From positions 1 to 63,702 of the forward strand of contig NZ_JACDCW010000005.1 in the NCBI RefSeq assembly GCF_013817345.1: DNA of 63,702 nt. The letters run 5' to 3'. Source of the stretch: Methylibium sp. Lineage in GTDB: Bacteria; Pseudomonadota; Gammaproteobacteria; Burkholderiales; Burkholderiaceae_C. The position numbers and the translations under genes were made by a program. The notes beneath the pieces were generated by a model. That model ran no database searches. It had not been told where the DNA came from and saw only the letters and a program-made list of their open reading frames with translations. Positions 9,466 through 20,306 of this stretch are shown here, piece after piece; the stretch's first letter is position 1; each line of letters opens with the position of its first letter.

Positions 9466-9754
9466 CGCGTCCGGGCTCGCTTTTCCGTCGTTGCGGCGCA
9501 CCAACATGAAATCTATCCACAGTTTATCAACAAAGTCCTGTGGGCGTCCTGTGGACGATTGACGGCTGCTCCTATCCAGCAGTGCACATTCGGTAAAGCA
9601 CTCAATTGCCGTGGCGATTCGCGCTAATGTCCGTTGGAAATCAATCGATTTTCCAGCGGCGGTTTACCGGATCGATGTGTTGAAAACAAATCCGTATTCC
9701 ACATTGTGAGAATGCAGAACATTACGCCAACGCCGCAGACCGGCTCGCGTTTTC
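9443..9754 (-). other. Intergenic region downstream of degQ, AT-richer, no gene seen
   Basis: Three hundred bases lie between the degQ stop and the candidate RNA. The region is visibly less GC-rich than its flanks. The longest sensible small frames are about 30 codons without a clear ribosome site. It holds DnaA-box-like 9-mers at 9513-9521, 9524-9532 and 9550-9558. No tRNA-like fold was seen. Confidence 0.6.
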
Positions 9755-11287
9755 TTACTTGACAGGACGGATCAGCGCGTACTGGGCCCACTCCCCCCGG
9801 CGAAACAGCACGTTGACCGGCTTGGTCTTGTCGATCTTCGCCAGCACCGCCTCGAACTGCTTCACGTCAAGCACTTCCGCATTTGCCACGGCAAGAATGA
9901 CGTCGCCTTCGCGCAAACCGGCGCGCTGTGCGGCGCCGTCCACCGCCTCGACCCGCACGCCGCCCTTGAGCTTGAGCTCTCGCTTGGCGTCTTCTCCCAA
10001 ATTGGCAAGTACCAAGCCCATCGCCCCAGCCACGGCGCTGGGCGCCGGGGCCGGCTTGCTTTCGGGAATGGCGGCAACACGGCTGCTTTCGGGTTCGATC
10101 TCGGCCACCGTAACCGCGAGATCTCGGGCGCTGCCCCGCCGAAGCACCTGCACCGTGGACTTGCTGCCCGGCTTGGTGCCGCCGACCATGCGCGGCAGAT
10201 CGCTCGACTTCTCCACGGTCTTCCCGTCGAACCCGGTAATGATGTCGCCGGCCTCGACGCCGCCCTTCTCCGCAGGGCCACCCACTTCGACGGACCGCAC
10301 CAGCGCACCCGCCGCACGCCCGAGCCCCAGCGACTCGGCCACATCCTTCGTGACCTCGCCGATCTGCACGCCGATGCGGCCGCGCACGACGCGGCCGGTG
10401 GCACGCAGCTGGTCGGCAACACGGGTGGCCTCGTCCATGGGAATGGCGAACGAAACGCCCATGAAGCCGCCCGAACGGCTGAGGATCTGCGAGTTGATGC
10501 CGACCACCTCGCCGCGCAGGTTGATGAGCGGGCCGCCCGAGTTGCCTGGATTGATGGCCACGTCGGTCTGAATGAAGGACACGAACTCGCCGGTGTCGCG
10601 CGCTTTCGCGCTGACGATGCCGGCAGTCACGGTGTTGTCGAGCCCGAAGGGCGAGCCGATCGCCATGACCCATTCGCCGACCTTCAGCTGACTCACGTCG
10701 CCGATCCGCACGTAGGGCAACGATGCGGCCTCGATCTTGACCACCGCCACGTCGGTGCGCCGATCGGCACCGATAAGCTTGGCCTTGAACTCGCGTTTGT
10801 CGGTCAAGGTCACGTAGACCTCGTCAGCGCCGGCCACCACATGGGCGTTCGTCATGACGAAGCCGTCGTGCGTGAAGATAAAGCCGGAGCCGACACCGCG
10901 CTGCTGCTCTTCCTCGGGCTGTCCCTCTCGAGGTACGCCTCGTCGCGGCCCGGGCTGCTGCGGGCCAGGGATTTCGCCGGGCGGCGTGCCGAAGAAACGG
11001 CGGAAGAACTCCTGCATCTCCTCGTCCATCTCCGGCCGTGCGGCACCGCGAGCAGCACGGCGCTCGGTCGTGCGGATGTTCACCACAGCCGGACCGACAC
11101 GCTCGACCAGTTCGGTAAAGTCTGGCAGGCCACTCACCAGCGGCGCCGGCACGGTGGGCGTGGGCTGCGAGTGCGCAGGCTGCATGACCGTGACGCCCGC
11201 CATCATCAGAGCGGCGGCCATCCCACCTGCACGTGCGCATAACCCGCCGCGCTGCAATGCACGGGCAATCAGGCTTGTGGTTTTCAT
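9755..11287 (-). CDS. mucD: Periplasmic serine endoprotease, DegQ/MucD type
   Basis: An HtrA-family protease and chaperone that degrades misfolded envelope proteins. The 510-residue protein has an N-terminal signal peptide ending near QPAHSQ, a trypsin-like domain with catalytic His in TNAHVVAGADEV, Asp in DRRTDVAVVKI and Ser in NPGNSGGPL, then two PDZ domains (around VRGRIGVQIGEVTKD and GGVRVEAVDGAAQRAGL). ATG 11287 is chosen because it begins the signal peptide; the frame continues upstream without a better start. It lies 68 nt after rseB in the rpoE-rseA-rseB-degQ unit, which matches Pseudomonas algU-mucA-mucB-mucD. A terminator lies 357 nt past its stop. Confidence 0.93.
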   Translation of the reverse strand: MKTTSLIARALQRGGLCARAGGMAAALMMAGVTVMQPAHSQPTPTVPAPLVSGLPDFTELVERVGPAVVNIRTTERRAARGAARPEMDEEMQEFFRRFFGTPPGEIPGPQQPGPRRGVPREGQPEEEQQRGVGSGFIFTHDGFVMTNAHVVAGADEVYVTLTDKREFKAKLIGADRRTDVAVVKIEAASLPYVRIGDVSQLKVGEWVMAIGSPFGLDNTVTAGIVSAKARDTGEFVSFIQTDVAINPGNSGGPLINLRGEVVGINSQILSRSGGFMGVSFAIPMDEATRVADQLRATGRVVRGRIGVQIGEVTKDVAESLGLGRAAGALVRSVEVGGPAEKGGVEAGDIITGFDGKTVEKSSDLPRMVGGTKPGSKSTVQVLRRGSARDLAVTVAEIEPESSRVAAIPESKPAPAPSAVAGAMGLVLANLGEDAKRELKLKGGVRVEAVDGAAQRAGLREGDVILAVANAEVLDVKQFEAVLAKIDKTKPVNVLFRRGEWAQYALIRPVK

Positions 11288-11355
11288 CTTCACCTCGCGA
11301 ACTAAGGTACGAACGACTCGGTGTGGGGAACCCTGCACCGTAAAGCAGAAAACCA

Positions 11356-12414
11356 TCAACGGAGCCGCTCGAGTCCGTCGGCAAACGCACGCAAGGTCAC
11401 GGGCGGTACGTCGCCGATGACCGTGAGCCACCAGTCACCCTGTCGGCGCACCAGCGTCTGGGTGGCGCCCATCGCCATCAGAATCTCGCGGCGATGCAGG
11501 CCCGCGTCATAGGGCTCGATGAAGACCGAGACGTGAGTGAGGCCATCGGAGTAGATGCTTTGAAGCACTTGGGCAGGGTGCTCCGCTGCATCGTCGGCAC
11601 TCTGCACTGTCGAGCGCGGCGCGGCAGGTGCCGTCATCGGCCGCTTGACGCTGCTGACGTGGCGAAAGCCCGGCGGCATCTGCTTGAATGCCCAACCCTC
11701 GTCGGCCGGATCGGCGGTCGTCAGCACCGGCCGCTTCACATCAAAGCCTTCGAGTTGCTTCATCGCCCGCAGCACCCGCTCGGGCTGCGGCTTCACACCG
11801 ATCATGAGTTCGGAGAAGGCCGAGGCCTCGAGCACGACCTCGCGCGCATCGAACACTTCCGCGCGCAATAGCAAGCCCGAGCGCTTTTCCGCCCACAACC
11901 GGTAGCCAAAACGCCAGCCGTCCTTGGGCCGCAGCAGCAGCACATGCGCTTCGTGACCGGCAACGCGGCCTTCGCCAAGCGGCTCGACGTCGTAGTGTTC
12001 GACGATGCGCTCCGCGCCTGCGGTCAGAAGCGCAGGGAACTCGCGGATCGCCTGGCGGGTCTCGACCACCGCGACTCGTTCGCGCGGCCAGAAGCTGTGC
12101 ACGACCTCGTTGTGGCGATAGATCTGACGCTGCTGTCCGTCGAGCGACTCGATGCGCTCGAACTGGTTTTCACCCCTGCAAAAATGCGCGATGCGCGCAC
12201 TCGCCACCGAACCGCCCGCGCTGACCACGAAGGTGCCCTGGTAGTTGCGCGTGCCGGCTGCGTCGTGAATGCGAGCCAGCCAGTACGTGGCGTCGCGCGT
12301 GTGCTCAGGCAAGTCGTCCGCCTGTGCCTGCACGGAGGGCGCCAGCAGGGCCGCGCCAGCCAGCAGCAGGGCCGGCGCGGCGCGCAGACCCGTCGAGACA
12401 AAGCCGGCCAGCAT
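11356..12414 (-). CDS. rseB: Sigma-E factor regulatory protein RseB/MucB
   Basis: A periplasmic protein that binds the anti-sigma factor RseA and protects it from DegS cleavage until lipid or LPS signals appear. The 352 residues start with a signal peptide (LLLAGAALLAPSVQAQA). The large N-terminal lipoprotein-like domain includes NYQGTFVVSAGG and a RGENQFERIESLDGQQR stretch typical of MucB. A smaller C-terminal domain follows. The gene begins 2 nt after the rseA stop, so translation is probably coupled. Confidence 0.92.
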   Translation of the reverse strand: MLAGFVSTGLRAAPALLLAGAALLAPSVQAQADDLPEHTRDATYWLARIHDAAGTRNYQGTFVVSAGGSVASARIAHFCRGENQFERIESLDGQQRQIYRHNEVVHSFWPRERVAVVETRQAIREFPALLTAGAERIVEHYDVEPLGEGRVAGHEAHVLLLRPKDGWRFGYRLWAEKRSGLLLRAEVFDAREVVLEASAFSELMIGVKPQPERVLRAMKQLEGFDVKRPVLTTADPADEGWAFKQMPPGFRHVSSVKRPMTAPAAPRSTVQSADDAAEHPAQVLQSIYSDGLTHVSVFIEPYDAGLHRREILMAMGATQTLVRRQGDWWLTVIGDVPPVTLRAFADGLERLR

Positions 12415-12416
12415 GC

Positions 12417-13082
12417 TCAGCGCGAACCCGGTGCGGCGCTGGGACGCTCGAAGGTCGCGCTTCGCAGGAAGCCCGAAGGCACCCCCAGCGCCGAGCTGCC
12501 CCCGAACTGCTTGTGCGCCGTAAGGTACTGGTCCAGGCGCGCGTCGCGGATAAGCACGCCGCCGATAAATTCTTCTCGCTCGGACGCCGTATCGACCACT
12601 GCAACCGGGCCGACAAGCCCAGGCGCCCCCGGCACGACGGGTGACGGGGTGAGCTGCGCTAGCTGCGGGGCCGCGGCGTCAGGCGTGATCGGCATGCGCG
12701 TGACCGTGAGCACGCCCGCCACCGCCACGAAACCGGCTGCCACTGCCGCCGGCGTGGCCCAACGTCGCAGCAGGCCGCCGCTCGCCCGCGTGCGACTTGC
12801 CACCGCTGTCGCAGAGGTTTCGAGGGCCGAAGGCGCGAGCACGATCGGCTCGCGCTCGAGCCGTGACCGCAGTCGCTGCAAGAAGGCGACGTCATGCGCA
12901 CAAGCGGCCAGGTCGTCGGAGCGCAGCACATCGCCGATCAGGTGATAGGCATGCCAGCGTTCGCGCAAGCCCGGGTCGTCGCGCCACGCGGCACTGAGCG
13001 ATGCGGCCAGCGCAGCATCGGCTTGACCGTCGGCCAACGCTGAAAGCGCCTGCATCGACGACAGGTTATCGGCTTCTTTCAT
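12417..13082 (-). CDS. rseA: Anti-sigma-E factor RseA/MucA
   Basis: An inner-membrane anti-sigma factor. The 221-residue protein has an N-terminal cytoplasmic domain with SALADGQAD and WHAYHLIGDVLRSDDLA, the conserved sigma-binding signature of the family. One transmembrane segment lies near AAVAAGFVAVAGVLTVTRM, and the rest is periplasmic and able to bind RseB. It lies 24 nt after rpoE and 2 nt before rseB. The sequence agrees with the known cascade in which DegS and RseP cut RseA to free sigma-E. Confidence 0.9.
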   Translation of the reverse strand: MKEADNLSSMQALSALADGQADAALAASLSAAWRDDPGLRERWHAYHLIGDVLRSDDLAACAHDVAFLQRLRSRLEREPIVLAPSALETSATAVASRTRASGGLLRRWATPAAVAAGFVAVAGVLTVTRMPITPDAAAPQLAQLTPSPVVPGAPGLVGPVAVVDTASEREEFIGGVLIRDARLDQYLTAHKQFGGSSALGVPSGFLRSATFERPSAAPGSR

Positions 13083-13106
13083 CGCACCACTCCATCAATC
13101 CGGCGC

Positions 13107-13721
13107 CTACCAGCGCTCGCCCGCGCGCGTGTCCAGCAACGGACGCAGCCGCTCGGCAATCGCCTCGCGGGCCCGGAAAATTCTCGAACGCACCGTGCCG
13201 ATCGGGCAGTTCATCACGGTGGCAATGTCCTCGTAGCTCAAGCCGTCGATCTCGCGCAACGTAATCGCCTGGCGCAGATCTTCGGACAAGGCTTCTATCG
13301 CGGAGTTCACTGCGGCGGCCACTTGCTTGGAAGCCAGCAACGCCTCAGGGGTTTCGCCGTCGGTTAGTTCGTTCTCGACGCGGGAAGTTTCGTCGCCCTC
13401 CTCATCTCGCCCGAAGCGCGCCGACTCCGTCACCAGCGGGTCGCGCTTGAGATCGACCAGCGCCTTCTTGGCGGTATTGACGGCAATGCGGTAGAGCCAG
13501 GTGTAGAAGGCGCTTTCGCCGCGGAACTTGGGGATTGCCCGGTAAGCGCGGATGAAGGTTTCCTGGGCGATGTCCTGAACCAGGTCGGTATCGCGCACCA
13601 TGCGACCGATCAGTCGCTCGATGCGGCGCTGGTACTTGACCACGAGCATCTCGAACGCCCGCACGTCGCCCAATTTGACCCGCTCGATCAACAGGGCGTC
13701 GGCTTCGGTTTCGGGGGTCAT
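13107..13721 (-). CDS. rpoE: RNA polymerase sigma factor RpoE (AlgU)
   Basis: A group 4 (ECF) sigma factor for the envelope-stress regulon. In 204 residues it shows region 2 (AFEMLVVKYQRRIERLIGR, DIAQETFIRAYRAIPKFRG, FYTWLYRIAVNTAKK) and region 4 (LREIDGLSYEDIATVMNCP, GTVRSRIFRAREAI). The long DREE-type linker between them is normal for this subfamily. The start ATG is 3 nt downstream of the preceding membrane-protein stop. Its own anti-sigma factor follows directly, so autoregulation is expected although no sigma-E promoter was identified by eye. Confidence 0.96.
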   Translation of the reverse strand: MTPETEADALLIERVKLGDVRAFEMLVVKYQRRIERLIGRMVRDTDLVQDIAQETFIRAYRAIPKFRGESAFYTWLYRIAVNTAKKALVDLKRDPLVTESARFGRDEEGDETSRVENELTDGETPEALLASKQVAAAVNSAIEALSEDLRQAITLREIDGLSYEDIATVMNCPIGTVRSRIFRAREAIAERLRPLLDTRAGERW

Positions 13722-13724
13722 GCT

Positions 13725-14195
13725 TCAGGCGCTCGGATCGGGCGCAGCGGGCGAGGTTGCCTGCGGGCGCGGCGAATATAGCGCACAGCGCAGCGCATGC
13801 CAGTGCGCTTGCAACCCTGCACGCTGCAGCGGCAACCATCGGCGATGTGGGCGCGCGACGGTGTCCGGCTCGGCGCGAAACTGCAGCAGCAGCCATGCGC
13901 CGAGGTCCATTGCGACCGTGAGATCGCCAGCCATTTCCGCTGAGCCGGCCGGCAGCGCGAGCCACCAGCGCTCGCCATCCCAGCGCAATGTCAGGAGGGA
14001 CCGGCGCCGAGCGCGCCACACACAGTGAGCCGCAAGCGCAGCCGCGCCCAGCCAGACCAGCCAACCAGCGGCATCGCCGCGCTGCCACGCCCAGCAGGCG
14101 GTGGCAGCAAGCATCCCAAAACACAAAGCCAGCAGAGCGGCAAACCATTGCCGCGAAGGTGCTGCGCTCACGCTCACGGCTGGCGCCGCACGCAT
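13725..14195 (-). CDS. Small two-helix membrane protein of unknown function
   Basis: A 156-residue protein with two adjacent hydrophobic segments in the first third (WFAALLALCFGMLAATACWAW and GWLVWLGAAALAAHCVW), a basic RARRR connector, and a soluble C-terminal domain with LTLRWDGERWWLALPAG. This layout resembles YgfX/CptA-like proteins and the unnamed protein often found between fabF and rpoE in betaproteobacteria; the homology is uncertain. It lies 34 nt after fabF and 3 nt before rpoE, so it may be cotranscribed with the stress sigma factor. Confidence 0.75.
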   Translation of the reverse strand: MRAAPAVSVSAAPSRQWFAALLALCFGMLAATACWAWQRGDAAGWLVWLGAAALAAHCVWRARRRSLLTLRWDGERWWLALPAGSAEMAGDLTVAMDLGAWLLLQFRAEPDTVARPHRRWLPLQRAGLQAHWHALRCALYSPRPQATSPAAPDPSA

Positions 14196-14229
14196 GGCCG
14201 GGGCAGATCAGGGGTCGAGGCGATCCGCC

Positions 14230-15474
<1,245 letters not shown>

Positions 15475-15511
15475 TGCGTTGAAGATTTCTTGCTTGCTGC
15501 GGCCGCGGCGC

Positions 15512-15751
15512 TCAGGCCTTGGCGTGGGACTTGGCGTAATCGATCGCGAGCTGGACAGTCGTGATCTTCTCGGCCTCTTCGTCGGGGATCTCGATGCCGA
15601 ACTCGTCTTCGAGGGCCATGACCAGCTCGACGGTGTCCAGCGAATCCGCGCCCAGATCGGCGACGAAGGCTTTCTCGGTGGTGACTTCGCCCTCGGCCAC
15701 GCCGAGTTGTTCGGCGATGATCTTCTTGACGCGTGCTTCTATGTCGCTCAT
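15512..15751 (-). CDS. acpP: Acyl carrier protein
   Basis: A 79-residue acidic carrier of growing acyl chains. The phosphopantetheine Ser lies in [19 protein letters not shown] 15751 ([12 protein letters not shown]) has a GGAG six bases upstream and matches the family N terminus; an upstream in-frame extension to 15775 is unlikely. AcpS, which attaches the prosthetic group, is encoded at 2282-2677. Confidence 0.98.
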   Translation of the reverse strand: MSDIEARVKKIIAEQLGVAEGEVTTEKAFVADLGADSLDTVELVMALEDEFGIEIPDEEAEKITTVQLAIDYAKSHAKA

Positions 15752-15866
15752 GACTTCTCCAAGGAGAGTTTGCAAAAACAGCCGGTGATTCTAGTGGCTG
15801 CAGGGTGTCGGGCCCGAGACGCCCGACTGCCCGCTCGCCGGGCTGCCGGACAACCGCCTCGCGGCT

Positions 15867-16613
15867 TCAATTCATGAACATGCCGCCGTTGACGTGCAGT
15901 TCGCAACCGGTGATGTAGGCGGCCTGCGGCGAGGCTAGAAACGCCACCGCATCGGCAATCTCCTGCGGCTGGCCGAGCCGGCCGAGCGGGATCTGCGCGA
16001 GCAGCGCCGCCTTGTGCGCCTCGGGCAGGGCGTCGGTCATGTCGGTGGCGATGAAGCCAGGCGCCACGCAGTTCACGGTGATGCCGCGGCTGCCGAGTTC
16101 GCGTGCCAGCGAGCGCGTCATGCCGGCCACACCGGCCTTCGCTGCCGCGTAATTGGCCTGACCCGCGTTACCGCTGGCGCCGACGACCGAGGTGATGTTG
16201 ACGATGCGCCCGAAGCGCTGCTTCATCATCGGCCGGATGACGGCGCGGCTCGCGCGAAACACCGCCTTGAGGTTGGTGTCCAGCACGGCGTCCCAGTCGT
16301 CGTCCTTCATGCGCATGGAAAGCTGATCGCGGGTGATGCCGGCGTTGTTGACCAGCACGTGCAGGCCGCCGTCCTGCTTGACGATGGCGTCTACAGCGGC
16401 TTCGAGCGCGGCGCCGTCGGTGACGTCGAGCACCAGACCGCGGCCGCCCTGTGCATGCAGCGCCTCACCGATGCTGGCAGCGCCCGCCTCGCTGGTCGCC
16501 GTGCCGATGACCTTGAAGCCGCCCGCCGCCAGGGTGGTGGCGATGGCTCGGCCGATGCCGCGGCTCGCGCCGGTGACGAGGGCGATACGCGCAGGGGAAT
16601 CAGTGACGCTCAT
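15867..16613 (-). CDS. fabG: 3-oxoacyl-[ACP] reductase FabG
   Basis: NADPH-dependent reduction of 3-oxoacyl-ACP. This is a short-chain dehydrogenase of 248 residues with the cofactor motif TGASRGIGRAIA, VNNAGITRDQ, and the catalytic Ser, Tyr and Lys in ITSVVGASGNAGQANYAAAK. ATG 16613 overlaps the fabD stop as ATGA. There is a 115-nt gap before acpP, so acpP may have its own promoter, as is common. Confidence 0.97.
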   Translation of the reverse strand: MSVTDSPARIALVTGASRGIGRAIATTLAAGGFKVIGTATSEAGAASIGEALHAQGGRGLVLDVTDGAALEAAVDAIVKQDGGLHVLVNNAGITRDQLSMRMKDDDWDAVLDTNLKAVFRASRAVIRPMMKQRFGRIVNITSVVGASGNAGQANYAAAKAGVAGMTRSLARELGSRGITVNCVAPGFIATDMTDALPEAHKAALLAQIPLGRLGQPQEIADAVAFLASPQAAYITGCELHVNGGMFMN

Positions 16614-17548
16614 GCCAGCATTTCCCGGGCGTGGGCCAGGCTTGCCGGATCGCCGATGTTGGCCACCAGCAGTTCCGCATCGATGCGCTTGACCAGGCCC
16701 GAAAGCACCCGGCCCGGGCCGCATTCGACGACATGCGTCGCACCGCGCAGCTTGAGCGCCAGAACCAGTTCGACCCAGCGCACCGGGCCGAAGGCCTGGC
16801 GGTAAAGCGCATCGCGAATCGCCGCAGCGTCGGTCTCCAGCGCCACGTCGATGTTGTTCAGCACCGGGATGGCGGGCGTTGCCAGCGGCGTGTCGGCCAG
16901 GCGTTCACGCAGGCGTTCAGCAGCGGGTTTCATCAGGCTGGAATGAAAAGGTGCGGACACCGACAGCGGCAGTGCGCGCTTGGCGCCCGCTGCCTTGGAC
17001 AGCTCGCAAGCCTTGTCCACCGCGCCCTTGCTGCCGGAGATCACGGTCTGCTTCGGATCGTTGTAGTTGGCCGCCTCGACCGCCTCGTGCGTGATCGCCG
17101 CGGCTTCAGCACAGACCGCGCGCACCGAATCGGCCTCCAGGCCCAGGATCGCCGCCATGGCGCCGGTGCCTACAGGCACCGCGTCCTGCATCGCCTGCGC
17201 GCGAAAGCGCACCAGCGGCACGGCGTCGGCCAGACTCAGTACACCAGCGGCCACCAGCGCGCTGTACTCGCCGAGCGAATGACCGGCCACGAAAGCCGGC
17301 TCGCGACCCGTTTCAGCCAGCCAGGCGCGGTAGCAGGCCACACTGGCCGCGAGCATCACCGGCTGCGTGTTGGCGGTGAGGTCGAGCGCTTCCTTGGGGC
17401 CCTGGCGGATGAGCCCGGCAAGATCGGACCCGAGCGCTTGCGAAGCCTCGGCCAGCGTGTCGCGAACGACCGGATGATCGCCCCAGGCGTCGAGCATGCC
17501 GACGCTCTGGGATCCCTGGCCGGGAAAGACGAATGCGAAGACGGACAT
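16610..17548 (-). CDS. fabD: Malonyl-CoA:ACP transacylase FabD
   Basis: Loads malonyl groups onto ACP. The 312-residue protein has the N-terminal FPGQGSQSVGM motif, the catalytic Ser in VAGHSLGEYSALVAAG, and the catalytic His in VSAPFHSSLMKPA. It lies 61 nt downstream of fabH and overlaps fabG. Confidence 0.97.
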   Translation of the reverse strand: MSVFAFVFPGQGSQSVGMLDAWGDHPVVRDTLAEASQALGSDLAGLIRQGPKEALDLTANTQPVMLAASVACYRAWLAETGREPAFVAGHSLGEYSALVAAGVLSLADAVPLVRFRAQAMQDAVPVGTGAMAAILGLEADSVRAVCAEAAAITHEAVEAANYNDPKQTVISGSKGAVDKACELSKAAGAKRALPLSVSAPFHSSLMKPAAERLRERLADTPLATPAIPVLNNIDVALETDAAAIRDALYRQAFGPVRWVELVLALKLRGATHVVECGPGRVLSGLVKRIDAELLVANIGDPASLAHAREMLA

Positions 17549-17609
17549 CCGGAAGTGTTTCTCGTCGTTGTTCTAGGTTGTAGCAAGCTGGCGTCGCGAG
17601 GCTCGAACG

Positions 17610-18608
17610 CTACAGGTCGAGCAGCACCGCGCCCCAGGTGAAGCCGCCGCCCACGCCTTCGAGCATCACCGTGTCACCAGGACGGATCTTGCCGCCGCGC
17701 ACGGCGTGGTCGAGCGCCAACGGAATGGAAGCCGCCGACGTGTTGCCGTGCTCATCGACAGTGACCACCAGCTTGTCCAGCGGCAGCTTGAGCTTCTTCG
17801 CCGTGCTTTGCATGATGCGGATGTTGGCCTGGTGCGGGATCAGCCAGTCGATGTCGCTGTCTTGTCGGCCGGCCTTCACGAGCAGCGAACGGGCCACGCT
17901 CTCGAGCACGCCGACCGCCAGCTTGAAGACCGCCTGGCCGTCCATCTTGAGCAGCGGATCGCCGAGCACTTTTCCGCCCTGCACCGTGCCGGGTGTGCAC
18001 AGAATGCCGGCATGGCGGCCATCGGCATGCAGCTCGCAGGCCAGGATGCCGGGCGTGTCGCTCGCCTCGAGTACCACCGCACCGGCGCCGTCGCCGAACA
18101 GCACGCAGGTGCCTCGGTCGTTGAAGTCGAGGATGCGGGAGAACACTTCCGCGCCGATCACCAGCGCCTTGCTCGCCGCGCCGGTGCGGATCATGGAATC
18201 GGCGACCGCCAGCGCATAGACGAAGCCGGAGCACACCGCCTGAACGTCGAAGGCCGGGCAACCGGCGACGCCGAGCTTCGCCTGCAGCAGGCAGGCGGTC
18301 GACGGAAAGATCATGTCGGGCGTGGACGTCGCGACGATGATCAGATCGATGTCGGCAGCGGAACGGCCCGCGGCTTCGAGCGCGTGGCGCGCGGCGTGCA
18401 AGGCCAGGTCGCTGGAGGTGACGTCGGGCGCAGCGAAGTGGCGAGCGCGGATGCCGGTGCGCTCGACGATCCATTCGTCGGAGGTCTCGACGCCACGCTC
18501 GGCCAACTCGGCAGCGAGCTGTGCGTTGCTCATGCGCCGGGGCGGCAAGTAGCTGCCGGTGCCGGTGATGCGCGAATGGCGCGGCAGCGCGGGAGAAATC
18601 GGAGTCAT
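17610..18608 (-). CDS. fabH: 3-oxoacyl-[ACP] synthase III FabH
   Basis: Starts fatty acid synthesis by condensing acetyl-CoA with malonyl-ACP. The 332 residues contain the Cys nucleophile in [13 protein letters not shown], His in [10 protein letters not shown] and Asn in [14 protein letters not shown]. The start overlaps the plsX stop as ATGA, so the two genes are probably translationally coupled. Confidence 0.97.
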   Translation of the reverse strand: MTPISPALPRHSRITGTGSYLPPRRMSNAQLAAELAERGVETSDEWIVERTGIRARHFAAPDVTSSDLALHAARHALEAAGRSAADIDLIIVATSTPDMIFPSTACLLQAKLGVAGCPAFDVQAVCSGFVYALAVADSMIRTGAASKALVIGAEVFSRILDFNDRGTCVLFGDGAGAVVLEASDTPGILACELHADGRHAGILCTPGTVQGGKVLGDPLLKMDGQAVFKLAVGVLESVARSLLVKAGRQDSDIDWLIPHQANIRIMQSTAKKLKLPLDKLVVTVDEHGNTSAASIPLALDHAVRGGKIRPGDTVMLEGVGGGFTWGAVLLDL

Positions 18609-19705
18609 GCGGCTTGCGCGACCGGATCGGTCTGGGGCTGCGGCTCGGCCGGCATGGCCTGCAGCGTCTCGAGGATGCGGTCGTGAACGCGGTCCAGCAA
18701 CCGGTTGCGCGCCGCATCATAAGCCCGGTTGAGTGCCTGCTCGAAGGCGAACGCATCGGCCGAACCGTGGCTCTTGAAGACCAACCCGCGCAGGCCGAGC
18801 AGGGCTGCGCCGTTGTAGCGGCGGTGATCGACTCTTTTCTTGAAGTGGTTGAGCACCGGCAGGGCGATCAGCGCTGCAAACTTGCTGTACCAGTTGCGGG
18901 TGAATTCCTGACGGATGAAGCTCGACAGCATCGACGCCAAACCCTCGGCCGTCTTCAAGGCCACATTGCCGACGAAACCATCGCACACCACGATGTCGGC
19001 CTTGCCGGTGAAGATGTCGTTGCCTTCGACGTTGCCGATGAAGTTGACGTGGCCGCCAGCCGCGGCGTCACGCAAGAGTTCGCCGGCCCGCTTGATGGTT
19101 TCACTGCCCTTGATGGCCTCTTCACCGATGTTGAGCAGGCCCACGCTGGGATTCGGCTTGCCTTCCACGGCGGCCACCAGCGCACTGCCCATCACCGCGA
19201 ACTGCAACAGGTGCTCGGCGCTGCAATCGACGTTGGCGCCGAGGTCGAGCACCGTGGTGTGGCCGTCGAGTTGGTTGGGCATTACGGTGGCGATGGCCGG
19301 CCGGTCGATGCCCTCCAGCGTCTTGAGCACGTAGCGCGCAAGCGCCATCAACGCGCCGGTGTTGCCCGCCGACACGCAGGCATGCGCAGCCGCGACGCCC
19401 TCGACCGGCTTGACTTGTGCGATGGCCACACGCAGGGACGAGTCGCGCTTGCGACGCAGCGCGACTTCGATCGAGTCGTCCATTGCGACGACCTCGCTGG
19501 CCGCCACCAGCGTGCAGCGCGGCCAGGCCGCGGCAGGCGCCAGCGCCTCGACACGGCCGACCAGCAGCAACTCGGCTAGCGGATGCGCGTCGAGAAAAGC
19601 GCGACAAGCGGGCAGCGTGACACTCACGCCGTGGTCGCCTCCCATGCAATCGACGGCGAGGCGGACCGTGCCGGACAGAGGCGGGGCGGACTGCGGGGGT
19701 TTCAT
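18605..19705 (-). CDS. plsX: Phosphate acyltransferase PlsX
   Basis: Makes acyl-phosphate from acyl-ACP for phospholipid synthesis by PlsY. The 366-residue protein starts with the family motif [18 protein letters not shown] and contains [20 protein letters not shown]-like active-site sequence and [18 protein letters not shown]. It lies in the conserved rpmF-plsX-fabH order. A 164-nt gap separates it from rpmF. Confidence 0.96.
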   Translation of the reverse strand: MKPPQSAPPLSGTVRLAVDCMGGDHGVSVTLPACRAFLDAHPLAELLLVGRVEALAPAAAWPRCTLVAASEVVAMDDSIEVALRRKRDSSLRVAIAQVKPVEGVAAAHACVSAGNTGALMALARYVLKTLEGIDRPAIATVMPNQLDGHTTVLDLGANVDCSAEHLLQFAVMGSALVAAVEGKPNPSVGLLNIGEEAIKGSETIKRAGELLRDAAAGGHVNFIGNVEGNDIFTGKADIVVCDGFVGNVALKTAEGLASMLSSFIRQEFTRNWYSKFAALIALPVLNHFKKRVDHRRYNGAALLGLRGLVFKSHGSADAFAFEQALNRAYDAARNRLLDRVHDRILETLQAMPAEPQPQTDPVAQAA

Positions 19706-19869
19706 GGCAACAAAAACGGAATCACGACCACCACGCTAAGCGCTCGGCGCGGTACCGGCAAGTGCCCGCTGCGCACGGAGAACGCTCGTCGGCCGGATCG
19801 CAGACCGTGGGCCGGACGTTCGAAACACGCAAACAGGACCGGCTTCAGCAGGCGCCGGACCGGACCGAC

Positions 19870-20052
19870 TCAGGCATCCGCCTTGGTCTTGAGCACCTTG
19901 CGGCCACGGTAGAAGCCCGTGGGGCTGATGTGATGGCGCAGGTGGTTTTCGCCGGTGGTTGGCTCGATGGCCGTGCCCGGGGTATGCAGCGCATTGTGCG
20001 AGCGGTGCATGCCACGCTTGGACGGCGACTTCTTGTTCTGTTGAACGGCCAT
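19870..20052 (-). CDS. rpmF: 50S ribosomal protein L32
   Basis: A 60-residue basic ribosomal protein, [20 protein letters not shown] at the start, with the [14 protein letters not shown] end. It lacks the Cys zinc ribbon found in some bacteria, as is usual in proteobacteria. An AGGAGC ribosome site lies just upstream of ATG 20052. It sits between yceD and plsX as in E. coli. Confidence 0.97.
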   Translation of the reverse strand: MAVQQNKKSPSKRGMHRSHNALHTPGTAIEPTTGENHLRHHISPTGFYRGRKVLKTKADA

Positions 20053-20306
20053 GAAGGGCTCCTGGGTCAGGTGGCGCCACTGAGGGCGCTGCCGCGGCTT
20101 ACCGGTGATTGGAAGACGCGGCGGTATCGATGCCGAACCGAGGTTCGGCGATGTCCGCGCTCAAACCGAGCGGTCGAGCGCGGAAAAGCCCGAAAGTGTA
20201 TCACTGAGCCTATGGTCGCCGAGCTTGACCGCACGGCACGGCCACGCCGTCCCTCGCGCGTTTGCCGAGGAAGAGGCGGACAAAAGCACCATCCGCTCCC
20301 GTGCTG

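Noticed and set aside
9320-9520. A 66-codon minus-strand frame before lepA
   Set aside because: It runs through the intrinsic terminator and lacks a ribosome site; composition is not protein-like.
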